Below, in pieces: positions 32,979 through 41,946 of a stretch of 43,970 bases of DNA. Under the pieces are notes generated by a model. The model did not search any database and was not told the DNA's origin. It worked only from the letters and a program-made list of their open reading frames with translations. Origin of the DNA: Bacillota bacterium. Its GTDB lineage: Bacteria; Bacillota_I; Bacilli_A; Erysipelotrichales; Erysipelotrichaceae. How positions within the stretch are numbered: position 1 is the first letter of the stretch; each line of letters starts with the position of its first letter. The translations under genes were made by a program, and so were the position numbers. The stretch is taken from contig JAHFCO010000018.1 in NCBI GenBank assembly GCA_023249475.1, forward strand, positions 1 through 43,970, in the 5' to 3' direction.

Positions 32979-35649
32979 CCATTCTTTTGAAAATGGAACG
33001 ATAATTTTCAGCGAACCCCATGCGCAACCCGCTTTGATTCGCAAGATTTTGGAAAAGACGCCGGTAATGGCCGGGGTGCAAACGATTTCACTCGCAAACT
33101 ACCTCCGCGGCTTGGAAAGTTCTGCCAAAGATCCGACCGTCTTTTTTTGTGAGGTCGCACGGATTTGCGATGAAATGAAGGATGGGTTGGAGGTTTTAGG
33201 CAGTATGTTGGCGTTTCCGCAGACGATCAAGGAGATCGCCGACTTCATGTTGGAACTGGATGCCTACGATGTGGATGTCGACGGACTACCTGAAAGCACG
33301 CCCAAGGAAAGGGATGTCAAGAAATGTCTTCGACGACTTTGCGAGTGCGACCTTCCGGGGAAAACGATCCGTAGCGCCTTCGACCGACTTCTCGCCCAAA
33401 CCAATCATCGCCCGGTCTATCTGTCCAGTTCGGATGAGGATCTGCTTACCGCGAAGTATTATCATCGTTTAATATCCAACGGGGCGAAACCATTGGGATT
33501 CGCTTCCCATTCACCTACCCCCATTCTACACCATGCTGTCAACTCCCGTGCCGAGGCCTTGGGGATCGCGCAGAAGATCGCAAGCGATCCGATGGATTTC
33601 CACCGACAGATGGTGGTTTGTCTTGATCCCACCGCCGACCTTCCCGTTCTCAAAGCGAATTTCACGCGGTTGAATCTCCCCTTCACCGTACTTTTTGAGT
33701 CCTTTGTCTTACCCGAAGCCGAGCTGTTCAACCGGCTTTTGAACCATAGCGAAAACCCATGCATCGAGAACTGGGTCCGTGTGCTTTCCCTCTCTAGCTT
33801 CAGCGATGCCTATCCCTTGATCAACTACATCGAGGATTTCGGCATCCCACTGAGTGCGTTACTGTCCCCGCTCCATCATGTGAGCGATGCCATGGCGGAT
33901 TCGACCTTGTGGGATGGCACCCAGAAAAAGACCTACCTGCAGATGGAGGAGAGGGCGGAAGAACTCCGCCGATCGACGGAGAATCTCCTCAAAAAAGCGA
34001 CCTTGGCCTGTGATATGGCTTGGAAGGAAAAGGTCGAAGTTCTCTATTCGATCTGTGTCGAACAAGCGAAAGATACCGAAGATGGCCGACTCGCCCTTTT
34101 ACAAGTGAAACGGGTGCTTGAGAAAGCCGTCCCGTCGCTCATCACTCATCCCCAGGCTTCCGATCTATTGGGTTTCTTGGTCGGCGCATTGCGCGCCCGA
34201 CCCAAAACGAAAGCCTCGGGGGTTTTGATCACGGACTTGGGGCATTTCCACATCCCGGGGATCCAACGGATCTTCGTCATGTCCGCAAGCCAGAAGAATT
34301 ATCCGCAGTTGGCGACCTACAGCGGGTTGTTCGACGATGTCTATCGTGAAAAGACCGGACTGCCTTCCTTAAAGGAGAGGTATGAAGCCCACATGAAGCG
34401 GGTCGATGATCTTTTCACCTGGTCGCCGGAACTGGTGTTCTCCTATGCGACCGGGAATTACGAGGGGAAAAGCAACGAGCTTTCCTTTGAGATCGAGAGT
34501 TTCTGCGAAAAACATCATGTGAAGGCGAAACCATGGCCCTTGGTCGAAGCAACGGGAAGATTCAAAGGCGAGCCGAAATTAAGTAAGGAAAACATGAAAG
34601 CGTTGCTTTATCCGAACGGGGAAGTCAAAGGATCGATTTCCGCGATCGAACGATTCTTCGAATGTCCCTACAAATACTTCCTGGCGACGACGTTGCGGCT
34701 TCGCACCAAACCCGAGGCGAAAATCGAAACCAACATCATCGGTACCCTGATGCATGCGATCTTTGAGCACGCCATCGAACAACGCCACAAAGACTATCCC
34801 AAGATGGAGGACTCGGCGATCGCCGAATTGGCCCGACCGTACTTCACGGACTTGCATCGCCTCTATCCCCATCGAAGCGACTACATCGAAACCTTGAAGA
34901 CCCGTTTGTTGACTCAAGTGCGCAAAGTGTTCGACCGGCTTGTCCACGTCGAAGCCGAAACTTTGTTCGTCCCGAGCCATACCGAAATGAAATTCGAACG
35001 AGATCTGCCGATCCATCCGACGATCACACTGAAGCTCGGGGGCTTCATCGACCGGGTCGATACGACCGCGGATCAGCTTCGCATCATGGACTACAAGAGC
35101 AGCGGGAAGAAACTCAATGAGAAGAAAGTCCTGACCGGCCAACAACTCCAACTGATGACCTATCTTTGGATCGCCAGCGAAGAATTGGGAAAAGAGGCGG
35201 CCGGTGCCTACTATATCTCGCTCAAGCAAGAGAACACCCCCATTCAAGCGGGTAAAGTCTCCCTTCGACCGGTGAACGTGGAGGAATACGACGAGGAGTT
35301 CTGGCAGGAACAAGCGTGGAAAATCCATAAACTCAAAGGGTGGACGTTCGCGGATCCGAGGAATTTGGATTTCAAGGCGCGAAACATCGATAAACTGAAA
35401 CTAAACAAGGACGGGAATGTCGTGACCGTAGGTAAACCGTACTCGATCGAACTGGTGAAACAAGCCTTGAATGAACTCTACACCGATTTCGGGACACGGA
35501 TCGCCAACGCAGACATCAGTCGCGCCTGTACGCCGGATGCCTGTACCTATTGCGATTTCGTGCGCCTGTGTCAATTCAGAGGGGAACCGCTGAACGTCAA
35601 GAATCGAACCACCTTGAAGAAACTCCAGAAAGGGGATGGCGACCAATGA
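32971..35649 (+). CDS. addB: AddB, subunit of the AddAB helicase-nuclease
   Basis: An 892-residue subunit with a helicase-like, probably inactive, N-terminal part and a C-terminal RecB-type nuclease. The nuclease motif is IMDYKSSGKK (D707, K709). The iron-sulfur staple is visible as C565 (FFECPYKYFL) and C858, C861, C867 (CTYCDFVRLC), as in B. subtilis AddB. It processes double-strand ends with AddA for recombination. No Walker A is seen in the first 60 residues and the protein is shorter than B. subtilis AddB (about 1166), so it resembles compact AddB/RexB forms. The start is ATG 32971-32973 with GAGG about 8 nt upstream; the reading frame is open upstream but inside the EamA gene. Confidence 0.93.
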   Translation: MNNHSFENGTIIFSEPHAQPALIRKILEKTPVMAGVQTISLANYLRGLESSAKDPTVFFCEVARICDEMKDGLEVLGSMLAFPQTIKEIADFMLELDAYDVDVDGLPESTPKERDVKKCLRRLCECDLPGKTIRSAFDRLLAQTNHRPVYLSSSDEDLLTAKYYHRLISNGAKPLGFASHSPTPILHHAVNSRAEALGIAQKIASDPMDFHRQMVVCLDPTADLPVLKANFTRLNLPFTVLFESFVLPEAELFNRLLNHSENPCIENWVRVLSLSSFSDAYPLINYIEDFGIPLSALLSPLHHVSDAMADSTLWDGTQKKTYLQMEERAEELRRSTENLLKKATLACDMAWKEKVEVLYSICVEQAKDTEDGRLALLQVKRVLEKAVPSLITHPQASDLLGFLVGALRARPKTKASGVLITDLGHFHIPGIQRIFVMSASQKNYPQLATYSGLFDDVYREKTGLPSLKERYEAHMKRVDDLFTWSPELVFSYATGNYEGKSNELSFEIESFCEKHHVKAKPWPLVEATGRFKGEPKLSKENMKALLYPNGEVKGSISAIERFFECPYKYFLATTLRLRTKPEAKIETNIIGTLMHAIFEHAIEQRHKDYPKMEDSAIAELARPYFTDLHRLYPHRSDYIETLKTRLLTQVRKVFDRLVHVEAETLFVPSHTEMKFERDLPIHPTITLKLGGFIDRVDTTADQLRIMDYKSSGKKLNEKKVLTGQQLQLMTYLWIASEELGKEAAGAYYISLKQENTPIQAGKVSLRPVNVEEYDEEFWQEQAWKIHKLKGWTFADPRNLDFKARNIDKLKLNKDGNVVTVGKPYSIELVKQALNELYTDFGTRIANADISRACTPDACTYCDFVRLCQFRGEPLNVKNRTTLKKLQKGDGDQ

Positions 35650-38600
35650 AACCCAGCAAAGAACAAGAACTCGCCATCCGTACCGTCGACAAGAACATCC
35701 TTGTCTGCGCCTCGGCCGGTGCCGGTAAAACCACCGTCTTGATCGAACGTTTGATGAAGCGCATCGAAGAAGACCGGGTTTCGGTCAATGAAATCCTGGC
35801 GATGACCTTCACGGAGGCTGCCGCGGGGGAAATGAAACGTAGATTGTCGAAGAAACTCAATGAAAAGTACGAGAAAACGAAGGATCCTTTTCTTTATACC
35901 CAGATCACGTTGTTGGCCAATGCGAACATTTCGACGATCCACTCCTTCTGTCTCTCCGTCATCCGCAACTACTCCTACGTACTGAACCTCGATCCGAAAC
36001 GGGCTTCCAACATCCTGGATGAAGCCACCGCCTCCCTCTATAAGAAAGACGCCTTGGATCGTGTCTTGAACCGTGCCTATGCGACCCACCCCGATGCTTT
36101 CGACGAGCTCTTGGAACATTTCTCTTCCCGTCCCGAAGCGGATCAGGGGGTACGCGACGCCATCGCGGGTCTGGCGACGATCTTGGGGTCGAAGCCCGAT
36201 CCGGAAGAATGGTTGAAATCCTCGGTCTCAAGTTATTCCGTCGAACACTCCCTTTCCACCTTAAGCGAACCCTTGCGTTCCTACTTTTTCATGCATTGGC
36301 AGCTCGCGATCGAAGAGTTTGAAGAGAGGTTTAGCGAACTGAAGGGGGCTGCCCTCAACGATCCGCTGACCGACGACGCCTTCATGCTATGCCTTCAGAT
36401 CCTGAGCACCCAGATCAAGGTCGCAAAATCGGCGATCGAAGCCCATGACTATTCGAAGATACGGAAAGCGTTCTTCACGATGGCGGAGAATCTGCCGGCC
36501 ACCAAAAACAAAGCGTTGGATGAAGTGAAAGAGGCGCGCAAGAGCGTCGCGAAATTCATCCAGGATACCCTACCCAAACTTTTCGATGAAGCGTTATGGA
36601 TCGACGATTTGAACACGATGCGTCGCCGACTCTTTCGCTTGGGTGAATTGACCCGGGACTTCAGACACGAGTATGCCTCCATCAAAGAAGATCAGAATTG
36701 CATCGACTTCGACGACATGGAACATTTCGCCCTTGCGATCCTTCGCGATGAGAAATTCAAGATAAGAGAGGTCTATAAGGAACAGTTCAAGGAAATCCTG
36801 GTCGATGAATTCCAGGACTCCAACGACGTACAGGACCTCCTGGTGGAACTGATCAGTCGCGGTAACAACGTTTTCCGTGTCGGCGACATCAAGCAATCGA
36901 TCTATCGCTTCCGTAACGCGAAACCTCAGATCATGCAAGGACTGATCCAACGCAATCATGCGAATGATCTGTTGATCTACTTGAAGCAGAATTTCCGTTC
37001 GGACCAGACCATCGTCGAGTTCAACAATCTTGTGTTCGACCATGCGATGAACGTCGAGGGGATGCGCAGCGCCTACTTGGCGGAGGATGCGGTATCGATC
37101 GGATCCGATCGCCAAAACGGAGGTTTCCCGGTGGAAATCCACTGGGTCGTCGATGAGGAAGAAGCGGATGAAATAAGCGATGAGCCCGGCGATGATGAAA
37201 ACAACGATGACCAAGACCCCGCTCCCTCCCTTGAGGTCGATGAGAAACCGGGGGTGGCGCTAAAGAAGGCACGGCATATCGCGGACGATATCCTGCAAAA
37301 AATACAGGGCACTCCGTATACGAAATGGAGCGACTATGTGATCCTTGTACGCTCCCATCAACTCAAGACCTATTTGAAAAGAGCGTTCGACGAGGTCGGT
37401 ATCCCCTATTTCATCGATGTCCAATCCGGTTTCTACCAAGCCGACAGCGTTCAAGACTGCCTACAGTTCCTTCACCTCTGCCTTCACCCTGAGAACGACC
37501 CGTTGCTTGTCGGAACATTGCTTTCACCGTTCTTCGGATTCACCCAGGACGACATCGCAACCCTTTATCGATCCAAAGGCAAAGCCGGGTTGCGCGAGAC
37601 GCTGAGAACCCTTCACCCCGAGGTCGACGCCCGGATCCGCGAGCTCTCGGAATATGCGACGACGTTTCCGATGCGTCGCTTGCTTCCCCTTCTCTTCGAC
37701 TTCAACCATTACTACACGGACATCTGTACCCACTCCCAACGGACTAATCTCGACCTCTTCCTTCAAAAAGCATTGAGTTTCGAGGAGAACCATGGAAGTC
37801 TTCCGAAATTCCTCGACCTGATCGAAGAGATCAAGGATGAGAAAAGTTCGGAAGCCATCCCCATTTCATTGGAAGACAATGTGGTCCGCGTCATGACCAT
37901 CCATCAATCCAAGGGGCTTCAGTTCCCGGTCGTCTACTTCTGGTCATCGCTACGACAGGATGTACTGGACCTTAAGAATGAAATCATCAGCGACAGCGAG
38001 CTTGGGATCGGCATCCGATCGATCTTGCTTCCCCAACGCTATGTCCGAAACAACCCGATCCGGATCGCCATCGAAACCAAGGCGGTCCAAGAAGAAATGG
38101 AAGAACAGATGCGGGTTTTGTATGTCGCACTGACCCGCCCCCAACATCTGTTGGTGATCGTCGATGCGAAATCCAATAAGGCCTACGCTTCGGCGCTGAC
38201 ACGCAGTGCGGTCTTCCGCCGGATCGGCTATTCCGGTTGGTTGGCGACCATCCTTTCCAACAAGACCTCCGATCTATACAACGAAACGGAAGTGTTCGGG
38301 AACGTCAGCGAACGCTTTGCCCCGTCGGTTCCACAAAAAACCAGTGAATTCACCCCAATTCCGCGTATAGAAGAAACGTTTGACTTCCAAACCCCTTCCA
38401 GCCAGGAACAAGTCTTCTTCCCCGACTTTACCTTGCATTACCGGGATGTCTTGGATGGAAAAGAACGCGGAACCCGTTTGCATCGCTTGATCGAACGATT
38501 ACCGATGACCACCTGGGATTCTGAACTGATCCATTCGATCGACCCGGCGTGTACGCAGGATGAAATCGAAGCGCTGATCGCTTTCCATGACACGGACTAC

Positions 38601-38900
38601 TATCAAAACGCGAAATCCGCGATCGTCGAACGTGAATTCCCCTTCGCCATCCTTGAGCGGAATCGCTTGATCAACGGGGTCGTCGACATGCTTGCGATCT
38701 ATCCGGACCGGGTCGAACTGGTCGACTTCAAGACCGATCGTTTTGGCACCGCAACCCAGTTGATCGAGCGCTATCAAGGACAACTTCGCGCCTACTTCGA
38801 GGCATTGCGGATCGTCTATCCCGATAAAGAAGTGAAGACCTTCCTTTATAGTTTCAATTTGAAGGAAATCCTGGAGGTGCACCATGAAAATCATCCGTAA
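35646..38900 (+). CDS. addA: AddA, ATP-dependent helicase-nuclease subunit
   Basis: A 1084-residue UvrD-like superfamily 1 helicase fused to a RecB nuclease domain. Walker A ASAGAGKTT is at 22-30, followed by MTFTEAAAGEMKRR (Ia), LVDEFQDSNDVQ (II), QSIYRFRNAKP (III), VMTIHQSKGLQFPVV (V) and RVLYVALTRP (VI). The C-terminal nuclease motif is LVDFKTDRF with a GTRLHRLIERL block before it. An acidic insert (DEEEADEISDEPGDDENNDD) lies within the helicase core. The start is ATG 35646-35648, overlapping the addB stop by 4 nt. Usual AddA is about 1200 residues. Confidence 0.96.
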   Translation: MKPSKEQELAIRTVDKNILVCASAGAGKTTVLIERLMKRIEEDRVSVNEILAMTFTEAAAGEMKRRLSKKLNEKYEKTKDPFLYTQITLLANANISTIHSFCLSVIRNYSYVLNLDPKRASNILDEATASLYKKDALDRVLNRAYATHPDAFDELLEHFSSRPEADQGVRDAIAGLATILGSKPDPEEWLKSSVSSYSVEHSLSTLSEPLRSYFFMHWQLAIEEFEERFSELKGAALNDPLTDDAFMLCLQILSTQIKVAKSAIEAHDYSKIRKAFFTMAENLPATKNKALDEVKEARKSVAKFIQDTLPKLFDEALWIDDLNTMRRRLFRLGELTRDFRHEYASIKEDQNCIDFDDMEHFALAILRDEKFKIREVYKEQFKEILVDEFQDSNDVQDLLVELISRGNNVFRVGDIKQSIYRFRNAKPQIMQGLIQRNHANDLLIYLKQNFRSDQTIVEFNNLVFDHAMNVEGMRSAYLAEDAVSIGSDRQNGGFPVEIHWVVDEEEADEISDEPGDDENNDDQDPAPSLEVDEKPGVALKKARHIADDILQKIQGTPYTKWSDYVILVRSHQLKTYLKRAFDEVGIPYFIDVQSGFYQADSVQDCLQFLHLCLHPENDPLLVGTLLSPFFGFTQDDIATLYRSKGKAGLRETLRTLHPEVDARIRELSEYATTFPMRRLLPLLFDFNHYYTDICTHSQRTNLDLFLQKALSFEENHGSLPKFLDLIEEIKDEKSSEAIPISLEDNVVRVMTIHQSKGLQFPVVYFWSSLRQDVLDLKNEIISDSELGIGIRSILLPQRYVRNNPIRIAIETKAVQEEMEEQMRVLYVALTRPQHLLVIVDAKSNKAYASALTRSAVFRRIGYSGWLATILSNKTSDLYNETEVFGNVSERFAPSVPQKTSEFTPIPRIEETFDFQTPSSQEQVFFPDFTLHYRDVLDGKERGTRLHRLIERLPMTTWDSELIHSIDPACTQDEIEALIAFHDTDYYQNAKSAIVEREFPFAILERNRLINGVVDMLAIYPDRVELVDFKTDRFGTATQLIERYQGQLRAYFEALRIVYPDKEVKTFLYSFNLKEILEVHHENHP

Positions 38901-39510
38901 CGTCGTCTTCGACCTAGGAAATGTTTTATTGAAATACGACCCCAAGGGTTTCCTCGAATCCCTGGGATACGACCCAATCAAGGTGCAGGATCTGACCCAA
39001 CTCATCTTCCGTAGTCCGGAATGGCGGGCTGCCGACCAGGGCTTGCTTGGCAAGGAAGAACATACGAAAATCTATCTCGCGAAAGCACCGCACTATGCCC
39101 GGGAGATCGAATATGTCATGGACCATTGGGTCGAAATGCCGACCCTCCTGGAAGACTCGTCGAAAATCTTCCTCGACATCGTCGAGCAAGGCTATCGCGT
39201 CTATCTGCTCTCCAATTATCCCGAACAAGGGTTCATGGAGATGTGGGAAAAGACCCCTTTGCTTCACCTTGCCCATGGATCCGTGATTTCCTATCAACTC
39301 AAACTCATCAAGCCGATGCCAGAAATCTACCGGCATCTTCTCGACAAATACGGATTGAATCCGGACGAGACCTTGTTTCTCGATGACTTGGCGGAAAACA
39401 TCGAAGGGGCGAAGGCCCTGGGGATCCATGGCATCGTCTTCAAGAACACGCACCAGGTCATCCAAGAATTACACGACTATGGCATCCACATCAAAAAAGA
39501 AGGCAACTAA
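38884..39510 (+). CDS. HAD-superfamily (subfamily IA) hydrolase, YihX-like
   Basis: A 208-residue protein. Motif I is NVVFDLGNVLL, with the nucleophile D10 but Gly in place of the second Asp, as in YihX and other 'DxGNV' HADs. Motif II is LLSNYPE, motif III has a Lys in QLKLIKPMPEIY, and motif IV is LFLDDLAENIEGAKALGI. A small-molecule phosphatase (sugar phosphate) is likely. The start is ATG 38884-38886, 17 nt inside the end of addA, with GGAGGT at a 4-5 nt spacing; it is thus coupled to addA. Its stop overlaps the stop of the convergent racemase gene. Confidence 0.88.
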   Translation: MKIIRNVVFDLGNVLLKYDPKGFLESLGYDPIKVQDLTQLIFRSPEWRAADQGLLGKEEHTKIYLAKAPHYAREIEYVMDHWVEMPTLLEDSSKIFLDIVEQGYRVYLLSNYPEQGFMEMWEKTPLLHLAHGSVISYQLKLIKPMPEIYRHLLDKYGLNPDETLFLDDLAENIEGAKALGIHGIVFKNTHQVIQELHDYGIHIKKEGN

Positions 39511-39520
39511 GCCTTCTTTT
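39495..39520. terminator. Bidirectional terminator spanning two convergent stop codons
   Basis: AAAAGAAGGC (39495-39504) and GCCTTCTTTT (39511-39520) form a perfect 10-bp stem around AACTAA. The loop holds the plus-strand TAA (39508-39510) of the HAD gene and the minus-strand TAG (39507-39509) of the racemase gene. Both directions carry T-runs. Confidence 0.85.
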
Positions 39521-40211
39521 CGTTTTCAAGCATGAATCGCGCCGCTTTCTTCGCATGTAGTTCGACCGTATCGAACAAGACCACATCCGTATCTTCGGGT
39601 TTCACCAACAAGCCGATCTCGGTACATCCCAGGATCATGCCCTGCGCCCCGTCTTTCGCAAGCCGGTCGATGATGGCGACGAGTTTTTTTCGTGATTCAT
39701 CGCGCAGGATGCCATGGACCAACTCATCGAAGATGATGGCGTGGATTATGGATCGTTCTTCCGATGACGGGATGTCCACATCCAAGCCTTGGGAGATCAA
39801 CCGGTCGCGATAGAAGTTCTCGCTCATCGTATAGATCGTCCCCAGAAGGGCGACGCGTTTCAACCCTTTCTCCTGGATCGCCTCGGCGGTTGCGTCCGCG
39901 ATATGAAGGAAGGGGACGCTGATCTTGGATTCGATCCGCGGCGCGACCTTATGCATCGTATTGGTACAGAGCACGATTGCATCCGCTCCGGCATCCTGCA
40001 GGGTTTTCGCGATGTCCCCCAAGGTCTCTCCCATATGGTCCCAATTCCCTGCGACCTGGTCTCTTTCGATCTCGTCGAAATCGACGCTATAGAGTAGAAT
40101 CTTCGCACTATGATAACCGCCTAATGCTTTCTTTACCTCTTCATTCAGGATCGTGTAATAGGGAACCGTGCTTTCCCAACTCATTCCGCCGATCAATCCG
40201 ATGGTTCTCAT
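39507..40211 (-). CDS. Aspartate/glutamate racemase family protein
   Basis: A 234-residue PLP-independent racemase. The N-terminus MRTIGLIGGMSWEST is typical. The two catalytic Cys are C82 (IVLCTNTMHK) and C196 (LGCTEIG), so the two-base mechanism is intact. It resembles YgeA-type broad amino-acid racemases and aspartate racemase; the substrate is not decided. The start is ATG 40209-40211 with GGGGAAGAG upstream; an ATG 8 codons before lacks a ribosome site. Its end overlaps the HAD gene by 4 nt. Confidence 0.9.
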   Translation of the reverse strand: MRTIGLIGGMSWESTVPYYTILNEEVKKALGGYHSAKILLYSVDFDEIERDQVAGNWDHMGETLGDIAKTLQDAGADAIVLCTNTMHKVAPRIESKISVPFLHIADATAEAIQEKGLKRVALLGTIYTMSENFYRDRLISQGLDVDIPSSEERSIIHAIIFDELVHGILRDESRKKLVAIIDRLAKDGAQGMILGCTEIGLLVKPEDTDVVLFDTVELHAKKAARFMLENEKKA

Positions 40212-40249
40212 GTCTCTTCCCCTTTTTTCTTCCATTATACCTCAATCCA

Positions 40250-40282
40250 TAAAAAAACCGATGTCCCTACAGGGTCACCGGT
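40250..40282 (-). terminator. Terminator after the DUF4440-like gene
   Basis: On the minus strand an interrupted stem (ACCG/CGGT, TG/CA, CCC/GGG) ends in a run of seven T. The stop codon of the upstream gene (40267-40269) lies in its loop. Confidence 0.75.
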
Positions 40283-40614
40283 GTTCCTTGATGAAATTTA
40301 AGTTTCCATTGATCGTCGATCCGAATCCAGATGGACGTGCGCAGGGCATGTTTCCCATCGTTCTCGCAACGATAATGCGCGATACAACAACTCTTGCATA
40401 ACTTTTCAAGATGGAAATCTTTGATTTCCGCATAGCGGTCGCCCGCGTTGCGCAGAAACTCCAAGATTTCATGGCGGTGGTAGATCTTCCCGGATTGACC
40501 GAACTCCAGGAAATCGGTATCTAAACGCTGTGATACGGCTTGATCATCTTCGCAGAAGGATTTCTTGAAGAAATCTTTCTCATACTCCAGAATCATGTTG
40601 TGCAAGTTTTCCAT
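40267..40614 (-). CDS. DUF4440/NTF2-like small protein
   Basis: A 115-residue soluble protein. MENLHNMILEYEKDFFKK is the usual first helix of NTF2-like DUF4440 proteins. LDTDFLEFGQSGKIYHRHEILEFL is the conserved 'DF.E.G.sG....r..i...L' block, and the C-terminus ends with IDDQWKLKFHQGTPV, a pattern typical of the family. It contains a CKSCC cluster (KLCKSCCIAH). Members often have enzymatic or binding roles that are unknown. The start is ATG 40612-40614, 2 nt after the SemiSWEET stop. Confidence 0.8.
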   Translation of the reverse strand: MENLHNMILEYEKDFFKKSFCEDDQAVSQRLDTDFLEFGQSGKIYHRHEILEFLRNAGDRYAEIKDFHLEKLCKSCCIAHYRCENDGKHALRTSIWIRIDDQWKLKFHQGTPVTL

Positions 40615-40616
40615 GG

Positions 40617-40862
40617 TTATCGATATCTCCACTTGTATCCCAGCACGACGCTGGAGAAAAGCAAGGTCACCGCGTTGGCCAGGATGATTGCGACATCCTT
40701 GAGGTAGACTCCATAAATCGTCCAACAGAAGACGCCGACCACGAACATGACGTACATGGTGAGGTTGATGCCTCGGGTGTCCTTTGTCTTGATCACTTGC
40801 AACGCCTGCGGAAGGAACGAGAAGGTCGTCAATACCGCGGCGAGGTATCCGATAATGTTCAT
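40617..40862 (-). CDS. SemiSWEET/PQ-loop sugar transporter
   Basis: An 81-residue membrane protein with three helices (about 4-21, 36-54, 56-75) and the PQ-loop FSFLPQALQVIKTKDTRGI. This is the length and layout of bacterial SemiSWEETs, which dimerise to carry mono- or disaccharides through the membrane. The start is ATG 40860-40862 with GGAG about 10 nt upstream; an ORF start at 41159 lies inside prs and is not used. It forms an operon with the DUF4440-like gene. Confidence 0.9.
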   Translation of the reverse strand: MNIIGYLAAVLTTFSFLPQALQVIKTKDTRGINLTMYVMFVVGVFCWTIYGVYLKDVAIILANAVTLLFSSVVLGYKWRYR

Positions 40863-40893
40863 AGGGGGCAGCTCCTTTGAATATAATGGACTA

Positions 40894-40924
40894 ATAATAA
40901 CAGGATTCACATGAAATGTCATGT
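40894..40924 (-). promoter_or_regulatory. Promoter of the SemiSWEET operon with palindrome
   Basis: Minus-strand ATGACA (40917-40922) and TATTAT (40894-40899) are 17 nt apart, with an extended TGT before the -10. A perfect 6-bp inverted repeat ACATGA-N4-TCATGT (40909-40924) overlaps the -35, a candidate operator. Confidence 0.6.
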
Positions 40925-40954
40925 CAAAGTAATGAAAAGAAGTGAAAAAGAATG

Positions 40955-40982
40955 CCAAAGAAAACGATCCTTGCGGATCGTT
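40955..40982 (-). terminator. Rho-independent terminator after prs
   Basis: AACGATCC and GGATCGTT (40963-40982) form an 8-bp stem, closed on the minus strand by a GCAA tetraloop and followed by TTCTTT. It lies 4 nt after the prs stop. Confidence 0.85.
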
Positions 40983-40986
40983 ACGT

Positions 40987-41946
40987 CTAGTCGATGAATA
41001 AATTGTACAGTTCGCTGACCGGGGTGTGGTTTTGGATCGCTTCGATCGTCTTCGCCAGCATGTAGCCGATGGAAATCTGTTTGATCTTGGGTTCTTTGCG
41101 TTTTTCCGGACTGAGGGGGATGGAATTGGTGATGACCAGTTCCTTGATCCTGGAGTCATGGATGCGTGTCAGCGCATCTCCGGAAAGGATGCCGTGGGAA
41201 CAGGCGCAATAGACTTCGGTCGCCCCTTTTTCATAAAGCATGTTGACGCCGCCCAAAAGGGAGCCGCCGGTATCGACGATGTCGTCGACGATGATGGCGA
41301 TTTTCCCGTTCACATCCCCGATGAGGTTGACGGCTTCGGCGACGTTGGGTTTGGTTCTGCGTTTATCGATGATCGCGATCGTGGTTCCGGGCATCGCGTC
41401 GGCGAGCCTTCTGGCACGCGTCGCCCCGCCGTGGTCGGGGGAGACGATGACGACTTCATCCGCGAAGTGTTTCGCGCGGAAGTATTGACCGATCATGGAA
41501 ACGGCGGTCAGATCGTCGATCGGGATGTTGAAGAATCCTTGGATCTGCGGGGCATGGAGGTCAAGCGTCACGACACGGTCGGCACCGGCGACTTGCAGAA
41601 GGTCGGCGACCAGTTTCGCGGTGATGGGTTGACGGGCCCTGGCTTTGCGGTCTTGACGCGCATAGCCGAAGTAAGGGATGACGACCGTGACTTCCCCTGC
41701 GGAAGCACGTTTGAAGGCATCGAGGGCGACCAGGATTTCCATCAAGGTCTCCGATACGGGCGTACAGGTGGATTGAACCAGGAAAACGTTCTTCCCACGG
41801 ACGGACTGTTCGGGTTCGACGATGATTTCGCCGTCGGCGAAGTGCTTGACCGAGATTTTCCCGCGAGGTATGCCCAGATGACCGCAAATTTCATCCGTCA
41901 GATCGGTGCTGGAGGAAAGCGCGAATACGATAATGTCCTTAACCAT
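40987..41946 (-). CDS. prs: Ribose-phosphate pyrophosphokinase Prs
   Basis: A 319-residue PRPP synthetase. Visible blocks are FADGEIIVEPEQSVRGKNVFLVQST, then PYFGYARQDRKARARQPI (flexible loop) and the PRPP-binding IIVDDIVDTGGSL. It makes PRPP from ribose-5-phosphate and ATP, the precursor for the pur operon in this window, as well as for pyrimidines, His, Trp and NAD. The start is ATG 41944-41946, overlapping glmU by 8 nt (coupling). The glmU-prs pair is common in Bacillota. Confidence 0.97.
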   Translation of the reverse strand: MVKDIIVFALSSSTDLTDEICGHLGIPRGKISVKHFADGEIIVEPEQSVRGKNVFLVQSTCTPVSETLMEILVALDAFKRASAGEVTVVIPYFGYARQDRKARARQPITAKLVADLLQVAGADRVVTLDLHAPQIQGFFNIPIDDLTAVSMIGQYFRAKHFADEVVIVSPDHGGATRARRLADAMPGTTIAIIDKRRTKPNVAEAVNLIGDVNGKIAIIVDDIVDTGGSLLGGVNMLYEKGATEVYCACSHGILSGDALTRIHDSRIKELVITNSIPLSPEKRKEPKIKQISIGYMLAKTIEAIQNHTPVSELYNLFID

